From positions 1 through 64,000 of the forward strand of contig NZ_SCRH01000011.1 of the NCBI RefSeq assembly GCF_004298145.1: 64,000 bases of DNA, in the 5' to 3' direction. The notes beneath the pieces were generated by a model. The model was not told the origin of the DNA. It ran no database searches and saw only the letters and a list, made by a program, of their open reading frames with translations. The position numbers and the translations under genes were made by a program. Positions 1-10,994 of this stretch are shown one piece after another; position 1 is the first letter of the stretch, and the number at the start of each line of letters is the position of its first letter. The DNA comes from Mycobacterium sp. Lineage in GTDB: Bacteria; Actinomycetota; Actinomycetes; Mycobacteriales; Mycobacteriaceae.

Positions 1-2124
<2,124 letters not shown>

Positions 2125-2128
<4 letters not shown>

Positions 2129-2841
2129 GCACCCTGGTCCTCACCGCGCATGGCAGCCGCGATCCACGCTCGGGCGCCAACGCCGAAGCCGTGGCCGACC
2201 GTGTGAGGCGGATGCGGCCCGGCCTCGACGTGCGGCTGGCGTTCCTGGAGCTCAACGCCCCGAACTTCGTCGACGTGCTGTCGGGCCTGCCGGACGCCCG
2301 CCGCGCGGTGGTCGCCCCGTTGCTGCTGGCCAGCGCGTATCACGCGCGCCTCGACATCCCCGAACAGATCGCACGGGCCGGGGCCCGCGGCATCCACCAA
2401 GCCGACGTGCTCGGGGAAGACGGCCGGCTCGTCTCCGTCCTGCGCGAGCGTCTCGCCGACGTCGGGGTGTCCCCGCTCGACGGCGATCTCGGGGTGATCG
2501 TGGTCGCGATCGGTTCGTCGAACCTCGCCGCCAATGCGCGCACCGCGAAGGTGGCGACCAGGCTGGCCGCAGACACCCAATGGGCCGGCACCACAACGGC
2601 GTTCGCCACCAGGCCCGAGGCGTCGGTGGCCCGGGCCGCCGACCAGTTGCGTCGCCGCGGCGCACGACGCCTGGTGATCGCGCCGTGGTTCTTGGCGCCG
2701 GGATTCATCACCGACGGCGTGTCAACCTTCGCCCGGGACAACGGTATTCGGATGGCCGAACCACTCGGGGCGCACCGGCTGGTGGCCGAGACGGTGCTCG
2801 ACCGTTACGACGCGGCCGCCGCCGCCGACGCCGCGGCCTGA
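2125..2841 (+). CDS. Sirohydrochlorin ferrochelatase / CbiX-type chelatase
   Basis: A 238-residue two-lobed CbiX/SirB-family protein. It probably inserts Fe2+ into sirohydrochlorin to make the siroheme needed by SirA. The two lobes repeat the same fold: LTAHGSRDPRSG with catalytic His9 near the N-terminus and SAYHARLD with His73, then a second lobe starting IVVAIGSSNLAANART where the histidine is lost. The GTG start lies inside the sirA stop codon region, so the two genes are translationally coupled and probably co-expressed. It matches the Rv2393 (che1) position next to sirA in M. tuberculosis. The alanine-rich C-terminus (AAAADAAA) abuts the converging LysR gene with no spacer. Confidence 0.85.
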
Positions 2842-3789
2842 CTACTTCGATGCCGTCGCGCGGCTGATGATGTGACTCAACAGGTCGCGGATCGCTCCGG
2901 CCGGCGGCGTGCGGCCGCCGACCCAGATGGCCCGAAACTTGCGCCGCAGGTCCAATTTGGGGACGTTGGCCGCGTGCAACCGCCCGACCGCCAGGTCGTC
3001 GGCCACCGCCAGCCGGCTCATGGCCGCCGGCCCCGCGCCAGCGAGGACGGCGGCGCGCATCGCCGCCGCGGACGTCAATTCCAGCACGGGCGCGGCTTGT
3101 TGCATGTCCTCCCCGAGTACCTTGCGCAGGGCCGCCGCCAGCGAATCGCGGATGCCGGAGTGCAGTTCGCGAGCGACCAGGGGTGTCTGCGCGAGTTCGC
3201 GCGCGGTCACGACCCGCGAGCGTCGAGCCCACTTATGATCCGGCGGGACGACGATCACCAACTCGTCCTCCCCCACCACGCAGGTTCCCAAACCCTTTGG
3301 CGTGCCAGGGTTTTCGACGAACCCGAGATCGGCGGTGCCGTCGCGGACCGACGCGATGGCGTGGTCGCTGTTGGTGGCGGTCAACATCACCTGCGGCGCG
3401 GTGTCGCCGCGCCGCGCGGCGTCGGCCTGCAGGGAAAGCAGCCAGTGTGGCATCAGCTGTTCGGAGATCGTCTGACTGGCCGACACCCTGATGCGTTCGC
3501 GACCTTCTTTGCGCAGCGAGCCCAGACCGGCGTCGACCTCGTTGGCGACGTCGAGCAGGCGGGTCGCCCAGTCCGCGACGATCAGGCCCGCGGGTGTCAG
3601 TTGGGAGCCGCGCGTTGTCCGGACGGCCAGGGTGACGCCGATCTGGGCCTCCATGGTGGCCAGGCGTCGGGATATCGCCTGCTGGGTGAGCCCGAGCTCG
3701 CGCGCGGCGCGACCGAGGCTGCCCGTCTCGGCGATCGCCAAAAACGCCTCGAACGAGGCGAGTTCGGGCAGCCGAGGGCTGAGTGGCAT
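2842..3789 (-). CDS. LysR-family transcriptional regulator
   Basis: 315 residues with an N-terminal winged helix-turn-helix (about residues 8-66: SFEAFLAIAETGSLGRAARE, then LTQQAISRRLATMEAQIG) and a LysR substrate-binding domain (about 95-300). The family binds a small effector and usually regulates itself and a divergent gene. Its divergent neighbour is the ferredoxin at 4013, 223 bp away, and two copies of TGTGACAC lie just upstream of its own start. The stop codon sits directly against the converging chelatase stop. By position next to a LipM-like gene it could be the counterpart of M. tuberculosis Rv2282c. The effector is unknown. Confidence 0.85.
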   Translation of the reverse strand: MPLSPRLPELASFEAFLAIAETGSLGRAARELGLTQQAISRRLATMEAQIGVTLAVRTTRGSQLTPAGLIVADWATRLLDVANEVDAGLGSLRKEGRERIRVSASQTISEQLMPHWLLSLQADAARRGDTAPQVMLTATNSDHAIASVRDGTADLGFVENPGTPKGLGTCVVGEDELVIVVPPDHKWARRSRVVTARELAQTPLVARELHSGIRDSLAAALRKVLGEDMQQAAPVLELTSAAAMRAAVLAGAGPAAMSRLAVADDLAVGRLHAANVPKLDLRRKFRAIWVGGRTPPAGAIRDLLSHIISRATASK

Positions 3790-3813
3790 GGTCGACAGCT
3801 CACAATCAAATCG

Positions 3814-3839
3814 TGTGACACAACTATAGCTTGTGACAC
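3814..3839. promoter_or_regulatory. Paired TGTGACAC boxes upstream of the LysR gene
   Basis: The 8-mer TGTGACAC occurs at 3814-3821 and again at 3832-3839, with a TATAGC-like -10 element between them. The first copy is itself near-palindromic (GTGTGACAC). The two copies are 18 bp apart start to start and lie 25-50 bp upstream of the leftward LysR start. That is where an autoregulatory LysR site is expected. Function is inferred from position only. Confidence 0.4.
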
Positions 3840-4012
3840 CACAACGCCAAACCTCTACTCACGCCCGGCCCGGACCGCAAGTATTGGCAATATTGCCGCC
3901 CGAAAGGGCCGGTGAGCCGCGTGAAGGCGCCCGCGCTAAATTAGCCAGCCTGACCGAGTTGCTGCGTCCCGCAGCCGGCCGACCCCGCTAGCCAGATGGA
4001 AGGACAACGTTC

Positions 4013-4339
4013 GTGGCCTACGTGATCGCCGAACCCTGCGTCGACGTCAAAGACAAGGCATGCATCGAGGAATGCCCCGTCGACTGCATCTACGAGGGCG
4101 CCCGGATGCTCTACATCCATCCCGACGAATGCGTTGACTGCGGCGCCTGCGAGCCGGTGTGCCCGGTCGAGTCCATCTACTACGAAGACGACCTGCCCGC
4201 CGAGCTCAGCGGATACGTGCAGATCAACGCCGACTTCTTCACCGAGCTCGGCTCACCCGGCGGGGCGGCGAAGGTGGGGCTGACCGAAAACGACCCCGCC
4301 GCGGTAAAGAACCTGGCGCGCAAGGCAGAGGCGTCGTAG
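4013..4339 (+). CDS. fdxC: Seven-iron ferredoxin (FdxC type)
   Basis: A 108-residue cytosolic electron carrier with a [3Fe-4S] and a [4Fe-4S] cluster. The cysteine pattern is Cys9, Cys17, Cys21, Cys25, then Cys40, Cys43, Cys46, Cys50. By analogy with the Azotobacter protein, Cys9/17/50 bind the 3Fe cluster and Cys21/40/43/46 the 4Fe cluster. The GTG start follows GGAAGGAC at a normal distance. The C-terminal half (QINADFFTELGSPGGAAKVG) resembles M. tuberculosis FdxC more than the DosR-regulated FdxA. It could donate electrons to the nearby SirA or to the P450s in this window; that is inference. A strong hairpin follows the gene. Confidence 0.85.
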   Translation: MAYVIAEPCVDVKDKACIEECPVDCIYEGARMLYIHPDECVDCGACEPVCPVESIYYEDDLPAELSGYVQINADFFTELGSPGGAAKVGLTENDPAAVKNLARKAEAS

Positions 4340-4389
4340 CCGCCCGCTAGATCCCATCCGGAGAGGCCGAACGTGTCGCTGAGTCGCCG

Positions 4390-4427
4390 TCTCGGATCCG
4401 CCAGCGCGGGCGCTGGCGGATCCGAGA
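4390..4427. terminator. Perfect 18-bp hairpin after the ferredoxin gene
   Basis: The arms at 4390-4407 and 4410-4427 are perfectly complementary and enclose only GG. The core is CGGATCCGCCAGCGC and its complement. There is no T-tract, which is common for mycobacterial terminators. It lies 50 bp after the fdxC stop and 30 bp before the esterase start, so it probably ends fdxC transcription. Confidence 0.65.
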
Positions 4428-4456
4428 GTCACCCACACGTTTCGTAAGGTGAGGCA

Positions 4457-5731
4457 ATGCGGACAGCTCGAATCATCCACCTCACCCGGCAAATAGGGTC
4501 GCTGGCGGTCACCGCGGTGACCGCGGCGTCCACACTCAACGCCTACCGGCCCCTGGCGCGCGGCGGCTACCCGTCGCTGTACTCGTGGATGTTCGGGCTG
4601 GTCGTCACCGAGTTGCCGCTGCAGACGATGGTCAGCCAACTCGGGGGGCTGGCCCTGACGGCACGTCGCCTGACCCGGCCGGTGCGCATCACGGCGTGGC
4701 TGGTGGCCGGCCTCTCGGCGCTGGGGCTGTTGAACCTGAGCCGCGCGGGCCATCGCGCGAACGTGCCCCTGACCGAGGCGCTGGACAGCGGACTGGGAGC
4801 CGATCGGCTCACCGAGTCGGGAAACCTGTGGCGCCGGCCGACCGGCGGCGGCACCGCCAAGACTCCGGGACTGCTAAGGATGCTGCGGATCTACCGCGAC
4901 TACGCCCACGACTCCAACGTCAGCTACGGCGAATTCGGCGGCGCCAACCGCCTCGACATCTGGCGGCGCCCCGATCTCGATCCCGCCGGCAACGCGCCGG
5001 TGCTGTTCCAGATCCCCGGCGGCGCCTGGACGACGGGAAACAAACGCGGACAAGCGCATCCGCTGATGAGCCACCTCGCCGAGCTCGGCTGGATCTGTGT
5101 GGCGATCAACTACCGGCACAGCCCGCGCAACACCTGGCCCGACCACATCGTCGACGTCAAGCGCGCCCTCGCCTGGGTCAAACAGCACATCGCCGAGTAC
5201 GGCGGCGACCCCGGCTTCATCGCCATCACCGGCGGTTCGGCCGGCGGCCACCTCTCGTCGCTGGCCGCGCTCACGCCCAACGACCCGCAATTCCAGCCGG
5301 GATTCGAAGACGTCGACACCCGCGTGCAGGCGGCCGTGCCGTTCTACGGCATCTACGACTTCGCCCGATTCGACAAGACGCTGCATCCGATGATGCCGGG
5401 GTTGCTGATCAAGTCGATCATCAAACAACGGCCCTCGACTCACCTGCAGACCTTCCAAACCGCGTCACCCGTCAACCACATCCACCCCGACGCTCCCCCG
5501 TTCTTCGTCCTGCACGGACGCAACGACTCACTGGCCTACGTCGAACAGGCGCGCACGTTCGTCGAAAAGCTGCGGCAAGTCAGCACGCAACCGGTGGTCT
5601 ACGCCGAATTGCCGTTCACCCAACACGCTTTCGACATCTTCGGCTCGGCCCGCGCGGCGCATGCCGCGGTGGCCGTCGAGCAATTCCTGGCCGAAGTCTA
5701 CGCGCGGCAACGCCAGGTCGCCGTGGCGTAA
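4457..5731 (+). CDS. LipM/LipQ-type alpha/beta-hydrolase esterase
   Basis: A 424-residue carboxylesterase of the hormone-sensitive-lipase-like group. Residues 1-100 hold two hydrophobic stretches that could anchor it in the membrane. The hydrolase domain follows: the oxyanion-hole segment is IPGGAW (186-191), where the group usually has HGGG; the nucleophile is Ser261 in GGSAGG; Asp357 (GRND) and His390 (FTQHAF) complete the triad. The length matches M. tuberculosis LipM (431) and LipQ (421) as I recall them. LipM also lies near a LysR gene in that species, which favours a LipM counterpart. The natural substrate is unknown. Confidence 0.75.
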   Translation: MRTARIIHLTRQIGSLAVTAVTAASTLNAYRPLARGGYPSLYSWMFGLVVTELPLQTMVSQLGGLALTARRLTRPVRITAWLVAGLSALGLLNLSRAGHRANVPLTEALDSGLGADRLTESGNLWRRPTGGGTAKTPGLLRMLRIYRDYAHDSNVSYGEFGGANRLDIWRRPDLDPAGNAPVLFQIPGGAWTTGNKRGQAHPLMSHLAELGWICVAINYRHSPRNTWPDHIVDVKRALAWVKQHIAEYGGDPGFIAITGGSAGGHLSSLAALTPNDPQFQPGFEDVDTRVQAAVPFYGIYDFARFDKTLHPMMPGLLIKSIIKQRPSTHLQTFQTASPVNHIHPDAPPFFVLHGRNDSLAYVEQARTFVEKLRQVSTQPVVYAELPFTQHAFDIFGSARAAHAAVAVEQFLAEVYARQRQVAVA

Positions 5732-5750
5732 CCGCAACCGCCGCAAGGAC

Positions 5751-6185
5751 TTATCGCACGACCACGTTGAGGGTGTAGGTGCATGCCGGTTTGGCGTTCT
5801 TCTCCACGAAGCTGGCGTACGAGGTGCCGATGGTGGTGACCCCCGGTCTCAATGCCGCGAACGTCCACATCTCGGTGCCCGGTGCCCCCAACGCGTCGGA
5901 GCTCGGCGAGACGAACTCGTGACTGAGCTGCTTGATGACCGCCGAATCACCGATCGTGGTGTCGGGCGCCCACCGGTAGGGAGTGGTGTAGTTCGAACCC
6001 AACTCCACGACCAAGGTGTTGCCGACGGCCAGGGTGGTGCTCTGGGTGATCTCGCTCTGCGTCAGCACATCCTTCATGGGTACCCGGAGACTCTTGGTCG
6101 ACGGCGGATTCCTGGACGCGAAGTGACAGCCCACCACCAGCGACAACACGAGCACGGCGACTGGTGCCAGCAGCCTGACCTTCAC
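5751..6185 (-). CDS. Chagasin-like (I42) cysteine-protease-inhibitor lipoprotein
   Basis: A 144-residue predicted lipoprotein. I choose the GTG at 6185 because AAGGGGG precedes it and it gives a proper signal peptide ending in the lipobox LVVGC (Cys20); upstream residues look untranslated. The mature part has the chagasin-family signature loops: NYTTPYRW (the NPTTG-type loop), then GTEMWTFAALRPG (the GxxxWxF-type loop) and a final beta-strand TYTLNVVVR. Chagasins block papain-like cysteine proteases. In an exported bacterial lipoprotein the target could be a host or competitor protease. It diverges from the antiporter gene; the 106-bp gap must hold both promoters. Confidence 0.65.
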   Translation of the reverse strand: MKVRLLAPVAVLVLSLVVGCHFASRNPPSTKSLRVPMKDVLTQSEITQSTTLAVGNTLVVELGSNYTTPYRWAPDTTIGDSAVIKQLSHEFVSPSSDALGAPGTEMWTFAALRPGVTTIGTSYASFVEKNAKPACTYTLNVVVR

Positions 6186-6291
6186 CAGATCCCCCTTCAA
6201 TTCCGCTCCGGAGCCTAATAGGTCTGATCCAGACCGAAGATAGCGACGACTGCGGGCGGCCGCCGACCATGTCATCCGGCAGGATGGGCTG

Positions 6292-7893
6292 GTGTTTGGC
6301 CTCGAACTGATCGTCGCCCTGGTGTCCACCGTCATCGTGGGGACAGTCATCGGCCGGCGCTATCGCGTGGGTCCCCCGGTGCTGCTCATCCTGATGGGCG
6401 TGCTGCTGGGGCTGATCCCGCATTTCGGTCATGTGCGGGTCAACGGCGAGATCGTCCTGCTGCTGTTTCTTCCCGCGATCCTGTACTGGGAGGGCCTGAA
6501 CACCAGCTTCCGCGAGATCCGGGCCAACGCGCGCATCATCGTGTTTCTCAGCATCGCCCTGGTCATCGCCACCGCGGTCGCGGTGTCGTGGACCGCCCGG
6601 GCGCTGGGCATGAACCCCCACGCGGCGGGCGTCCTGGGTGCGGTGCTGTCGCCGACCGACGCGGCCGCGGTGGCCGGGCTCGCGAAGAAGTTGCCGCGCC
6701 GGTCGCTGACCGTGCTGAAGGCCGAGAGTCTCATCAACGACGGCACCGCCCTGGTCCTGTTCGCCGTCAGCGTCCACGTCGCGGTCGGTGGGGCCGCGAT
6801 CAGCCCACCCGAGGTGACGGCCCGGTTCGTCGGCTCCTACCTCGGCGGGATTGCCGCCGGGTTGCTGGTCGGCGGCGCGGTGACGCTGCTGCGCAAGCGA
6901 ATCGACGCGCCCCAAGAGGAAGGAGCGTTGAGCCTGGTGACGCCGTTCGCGGCGTTCCTGCTCGCGCAATCGATGCACTGCAGCGGGGTGGTCGCGGTGA
7001 TGGTGTCGGCCCTGGTGCTGGCCTACGCCGGTCCCGTGGTGATCCGGGCCCGCTCCCGTCTGCAGGCCTATGCCTTCTGGGACACCGCGACATTCCTGCT
7101 CAACGGCTCGCTGTGGGTGTTCGTCGGTGTCCAGATCCCGGGTGCGCTGCGGGGCATCGCGGGCGTCGGCGGCGGAATCCGCCACGCCCTGTTCGTCGCG
7201 CTGGTGATCACCGGGGTGGTGATCGTGTCGCGCATCTTCTGGGGAGAAATCACCACGCTGCTGATCCGCCTCATCGACCGCCGACAGGTGCAGCGCGAAC
7301 GCCGGGTCAACTGGCGCCAGCGCTTCGTCACCGTCTGGGCGGGATTCCGTGGGGCCGTATCGCTTGCCGCGGCGGTGGCCGTCCCGATGACGACGCTCAG
7401 CGGCGCGCCTTTCCCGGACCGCAGCCTGCTGATCTTCATCGTGACCGTCGTCATCCTGGTGACCGTCCTGGTCCAGGGCAGCACGCTGCCCGCCGTCGTT
7501 CGCTGGGCGCACATGCCCGAAGACGCCGCCCACGCCGAGGAACTGCAGCTGGCCCGCACCCGGGCTGTTCGAGCCTCTCTCGCCGCCCTGCCGACGGTCG
7601 CCGACGAGGTCGGCATCAGCGACGACCTGCGCCGGCGGCTGCAAAAGGAATTCGACGAAACGGCCGCGCTGGTCCTGGCGACCGAGGACGGTTCGGCGGA
7701 CAGCCGCGTGGTCAAAAGCCGGGAGAAGGTCCGGCAAGTGCGTCTGGGTGTGCTCGAGTACAAGCGCCGGGAGATCACCGCTTTGCGCAATCAGAACCTG
7801 ATCGACGACATCGTGTTGCGCGAGCTGCAGAACGAGATGGATCTCGAGGAAGTGCAACTCCTCGCCGCCGCGGCCGACGACGAAGACGAATGA
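6292..7893 (+). CDS. CPA1-family Na+(K+)/H+ antiporter
   Basis: A 533-residue inner-membrane exchanger with about 12 hydrophobic segments in residues 1-410 and a soluble C-terminal tail (about 415-533) rich in charged helices. Key CPA1 motifs are visible: SPTDAAAVAGL (Asp123) and ESLINDGTALVLF (Asn149-Asp150, the ion-binding pair). It probably exports Na+ or K+ in exchange for protons and contributes to pH homeostasis. The GTG start gives MFGLELIVALV with no signal peptide. It resembles YjcE (Rv2287, 542 residues) of M. tuberculosis. The cytoplasmic tail suggests regulation by a ligand or partner, as in other long CPA1 proteins. Ion specificity cannot be read from the sequence. Confidence 0.85.
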   Translation: MFGLELIVALVSTVIVGTVIGRRYRVGPPVLLILMGVLLGLIPHFGHVRVNGEIVLLLFLPAILYWEGLNTSFREIRANARIIVFLSIALVIATAVAVSWTARALGMNPHAAGVLGAVLSPTDAAAVAGLAKKLPRRSLTVLKAESLINDGTALVLFAVSVHVAVGGAAISPPEVTARFVGSYLGGIAAGLLVGGAVTLLRKRIDAPQEEGALSLVTPFAAFLLAQSMHCSGVVAVMVSALVLAYAGPVVIRARSRLQAYAFWDTATFLLNGSLWVFVGVQIPGALRGIAGVGGGIRHALFVALVITGVVIVSRIFWGEITTLLIRLIDRRQVQRERRVNWRQRFVTVWAGFRGAVSLAAAVAVPMTTLSGAPFPDRSLLIFIVTVVILVTVLVQGSTLPAVVRWAHMPEDAAHAEELQLARTRAVRASLAALPTVADEVGISDDLRRRLQKEFDETAALVLATEDGSADSRVVKSREKVRQVRLGVLEYKRREITALRNQNLIDDIVLRELQNEMDLEEVQLLAAAADDEDE

Positions 7894-8040
7894 GGGTCCG
7901 TCGGTGGCCGGCCGTACCGTCGGCCCCGATCGGGGCACCGGCGAACGGGTAGCGCCGCCCGCGAGGGAATTCACAGACTGTTCAGGCAGGCGTCGGTCCA
8001 GCATTGATGCGTGCACATGCACACCGCGTGTCCTCGCGTT

Positions 8041-9234
8041 ATGCGCGTGGTACAGGTCGCCAATTTCTACGGCCCCCGCTCCGGCGGCCTTCGCACCGCG
8101 ATCGACCGGTTGGGCGCCGAATACTGCGCCAGCGGGCACGAGGTCTTCTTGATCGTCCCCGGACAGCACGCCGAGCGCGCTCAGCTGTACACCGGCGTGA
8201 CACGAATCACCTTGCCCGCCAGGCTGATTCCCTTCACCGGTGGCTACCGCGCCGTGATGCCGGGATCCGTCAAGGCCCTCCTGGCAGCGTTGCGGCCCGA
8301 CGCGCTGGAGGTGTCCGACCGGCTCACGCTGCGCTCACTGGGCCGGTGGGGCCGCGACCACGGTGCCACCACGCTGATGATCTCCCACGAACGCTTGGAC
8401 CGCCTTGTGGGCCAAGTGCTTCCGCGCCGGGCCGCGCAGAAGTTCGCCGACGTGGCCAACGCACGCACCGCCGCGAACTACGACACCGTGGTGTGCACCA
8501 CCGGTTTCGCGCGCGAGGAATTCGACCGGATCGGCGCGGACAACACCGTCACGGTCCCGCTGGGCGTGGATCTGCAGACGTTCCATCCGCGCCGCCACTC
8601 GCATCTGGTGCGTCAGCGCTGGGCCGCGCCGACACAGATGCTGCTGGTTCACTGCGGTCGGCTGTCGGTGGAAAAGCGTGTCGACCGCAGCATCGACGCG
8701 CTCGGGGCGTTATGCCATTCCGGTGTCGACGCGCGGCTCGTGGTCGTGGGCGAGGGCCCGTTGCGGGCCCGGCTGCAGCGACAGGCCGCGCGGCTACCCA
8801 TCGACTTCACCGGCTTCATCTCCGACCGCGACACCGTGGCGCATCTGCTGGCCTCGGCGGACGTGACGCTGGCCCCGGGGCCACATGAGACGTTCGGGCT
8901 AGCCGCGCTGGAGTCGCTGGCGTGCGGGACACCGGCCGTGGTGTCGCGCACGTCGGCGCTGACCGAGATCATCACCCAGGACTGCGGCGTGTCGGCCGAT
9001 AACGACCCGGCCGCCATCGCGAATGCGGTCAACACCATCGTCAGCCGTCCCGAGCGGCAACGCCGCGTCTCCGCGCGGCGCCGCGCCGAGGACTTCACCT
9101 GGCACCGGGCCGCGACCGGCATGCTGGCGTCGATGGGGGCGCCGGCGCGCGACGCCGCCCTTACGTACGCTTCGGGCGAGGAGTTCGCCTTCTCTCCGGT
9201 CGACGCAGTCCTTCGTAGAGGGTGCGCCAGATAA
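8041..9234 (+). CDS. pimC: PimC-like GDP-mannose-dependent glycosyltransferase (GT4)
   Basis: A 397-residue GT-B fold, GT4-family transferase. The N-terminal donor/acceptor loop is NFYGPRSGGLRTA, and the C-terminal nucleotide-sugar domain has CGRLSVEKRVDRS and the E-x7-E motif PHETFGLAALES. It strongly resembles what I recall of PimC from M. tuberculosis CDC1551, assigned to adding the third mannose to phosphatidylinositol dimannoside; that gene is missing in strain H37Rv. It would act on the cytosolic face of the membrane. I prefer the ATG at 8041 (MRVVQVANFYG); an ATG at 8011 would add ten residues. The 3' end overlaps the converging TetR gene by 74 bp. Confidence 0.75.
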   Translation: MRVVQVANFYGPRSGGLRTAIDRLGAEYCASGHEVFLIVPGQHAERAQLYTGVTRITLPARLIPFTGGYRAVMPGSVKALLAALRPDALEVSDRLTLRSLGRWGRDHGATTLMISHERLDRLVGQVLPRRAAQKFADVANARTAANYDTVVCTTGFAREEFDRIGADNTVTVPLGVDLQTFHPRRHSHLVRQRWAAPTQMLLVHCGRLSVEKRVDRSIDALGALCHSGVDARLVVVGEGPLRARLQRQAARLPIDFTGFISDRDTVAHLLASADVTLAPGPHETFGLAALESLACGTPAVVSRTSALTEIITQDCGVSADNDPAAIANAVNTIVSRPERQRRVSARRRAEDFTWHRAATGMLASMGAPARDAALTYASGEEFAFSPVDAVLRRGCAR

Positions 9235-9832
9235 TGTCGGTCAACGCCGCAAGGTCGGCCACCGCCTCCTCGGCGCTGCTTCCGCCAAGCGAGTAGTGGA
9301 GGGCGCGCTCGTTCATGAGGTTCAGCCAGCGTGCTGTCCGCTCGGGGTCGAGGCCCGCGGCAACCGTGCCCCGGCTTTGTCCGTCGCGGATGTGTTGCGC
9401 GAGTGAGCTGGTCGCGTCTTCGATCAACCGGTGGTAGGGCTCGCGGACGCGCGGGTCGGAGATTGAGCCCTCCACGACCGTCTTGAGCATCGCGTAGTGC
9501 TGCCGAAACGCTTCGATCGCCGGTCTGAGCGCTTCTCGCAGATCGGCTTTGTCGCCCTCCTCGGGCATTTTCCACCACGCGATCCCGGCAGTCTTGATTT
9601 CTTCGACGAGGACCTCGGCCATTGCGGCGAGCAGGTCTCCCTTGTCGTCGTAGAACGCGTAGAACGCCGAACGAGAGATGCCTGCTGCGTCGATGAGTTT
9701 TGCGACGCTCACGTCCGAGTACGCGTGACCGTCCTTGATCATCCGCTCGATGACGCCCACGAAGTGCTGGCTGAGAATCTGACGGCGCATCTCGCGGGGT
9801 AACCGCAAGGGACTGGATTCGGCGGCCATCAT
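9161..9832 (-). CDS. TetR-family regulator
   Basis: 223 residues with an N-terminal TetR helix-turn-helix (about 20-65; DVSVAKLIDAAGISRSAFYA then FYDDKGDL) and a ligand-binding helical domain. It lies 43 bp downstream of the AttH-like gene on the same strand, so the two probably form a leftward operon. Its target is probably the AT-rich, repeat-bearing promoter region at 10990-11060 upstream of that operon. Its tail overlaps the end of pimC antisense by 74 bp; the Arg/Lys-rich C-terminus (RRPERRRTPRPKRT) is where the overlap lies. Confidence 0.8.
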   Translation of the reverse strand: MMAAESSPLRLPREMRRQILSQHFVGVIERMIKDGHAYSDVSVAKLIDAAGISRSAFYAFYDDKGDLLAAMAEVLVEEIKTAGIAWWKMPEEGDKADLREALRPAIEAFRQHYAMLKTVVEGSISDPRVREPYHRLIEDATSSLAQHIRDGQSRGTVAAGLDPERTARWLNLMNERALHYSLGGSSAEEAVADLAALTDIIWRTLYEGLRRPERRRTPRPKRT

Positions 9833-9875
9833 GTGGTTCCCTCACGTGCGAAATTCAAGCGACTGGGACTCGCAG

Positions 9876-10868
9876 TCAGTTCTGGCCAGGCGCGGTGAAT
9901 CGACTGGGCCGCAACGCCTTTTCAAACCAGCCCGCTGTCCTCTCGCCGCTCCACGTCACCAGAGCGGGACGCTCCACGCAGTGCATGAGATCGCCGTCGC
10001 TGCGCGTACCAGCCGACATGCCGACCGGCTGGTGCATGGTCCACGTCATGCGGTGGTCCGAAACGACTTCGAATTGCTCGACGCCGAGTTCGGTCGTGAT
10101 CGTTCCGAAAAAACTCGCCGGCGCGCCGGCGCGGTCGTGCATCGGTGGAACGTCGACGTGGGACGCGTTGTGCAATGTCGCCCCGTCCCACACAAAGCCA
10201 ACGGTCAGCGGCGCACTCTCAAACTGCCAGACCTTCAGCGCAAGCAACGCTCGCCCGCTCGGAAACACAGCCGAGCACCAGGTGTCGCCGATCATGCCGC
10301 TGTAGTCGCGCGGCCCGTAGGAGTGATCCCGAAAACCGAAAGAGTCGATGGGGACCGTGCCCGCCGTTGTCACCACTTCGCCACGGGTACGGCAGCCTTG
10401 TTCGAGGTGCGCGCTCGCCCAGACCTGACCGGTCAGCTCGCCGTGGAGGCTCCACGTGGGATGGACGCCCGAGAACTGGACGTCGACGGTGAGACGCTCG
10501 ACCTCTCCGTCGGCAAGGCTCTGGCGGCTGAGCGCCTCGGCTGTGGAGCGCAGTGCCATGCCGTCGAAACGCAATCGCCAGGTCTCGTTGGGTTCGACGC
10601 ACTCGAATGACAGCGGGCCGCTCGAAGCGCTCTGCCGGGCCGGCGACGGGCCGAAGCTCCGGCTGACAAGCAGCTCGTCGCCCTGCAGGTAGACGGCGAT
10701 GATGGACTCCCAGATGTGGGGTGAGCCGGGAATGCGGCTCCAGTGCGCCCACACCGAGATCCCTGCTGTGGGATCGTATGTCTGGGCGACGAGGTTCTCG
10801 CTCCAGCCGGGCATGTCCGGCGGATTCTGGATGCGGTCGAGGTCGGCCGCGACGGTGACGTGGGACAT
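9876..10868 (-). CDS. AttH/CrtC-like lipocalin-fold protein (DUF7064/7065 type)
   Basis: A 330-residue protein with no signal peptide. The conserved motif SFGFRDHSYGPRD (about residues 175-187) and the surrounding beta-rich sequence resemble the hydroxyneurosporene synthase/AttH-like domain found in many mycobacterial and proteobacterial proteins near lipid and steroid genes. These proteins have two lipocalin-like barrels and are thought to act on hydrophobic ligands; no reaction is established for this branch. It is the first gene of a two-gene operon with a TetR regulator, so its substrate is probably also the inducer. The start ATG at 10868 has no strong ribosome site nearby. Confidence 0.55.
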   Translation of the reverse strand: MSHVTVAADLDRIQNPPDMPGWSENLVAQTYDPTAGISVWAHWSRIPGSPHIWESIIAVYLQGDELLVSRSFGPSPARQSASSGPLSFECVEPNETWRLRFDGMALRSTAEALSRQSLADGEVERLTVDVQFSGVHPTWSLHGELTGQVWASAHLEQGCRTRGEVVTTAGTVPIDSFGFRDHSYGPRDYSGMIGDTWCSAVFPSGRALLALKVWQFESAPLTVGFVWDGATLHNASHVDVPPMHDRAGAPASFFGTITTELGVEQFEVVSDHRMTWTMHQPVGMSAGTRSDGDLMHCVERPALVTWSGERTAGWFEKALRPSRFTAPGQN

Positions 10869-10994
10869 CGGGCTGCGCTCACTGTTCTCAAAGGGTCTGG
10901 CCGGAATGGTGTTCGCGCGGAGCAGCTCTGAAGCCTTCAGACGACGACAACCGGGCCTGAGACCGGCACGGTCTTCCTCATGTGAATCTCATTG

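Noticed and set aside
5947..8169. Very long open frame on the minus strand across the antiporter gene
   Set aside because: It is antisense to the CPA1 antiporter and its translation is His/Asp/Gln-rich noise typical of the complement of GC-rich coding DNA.
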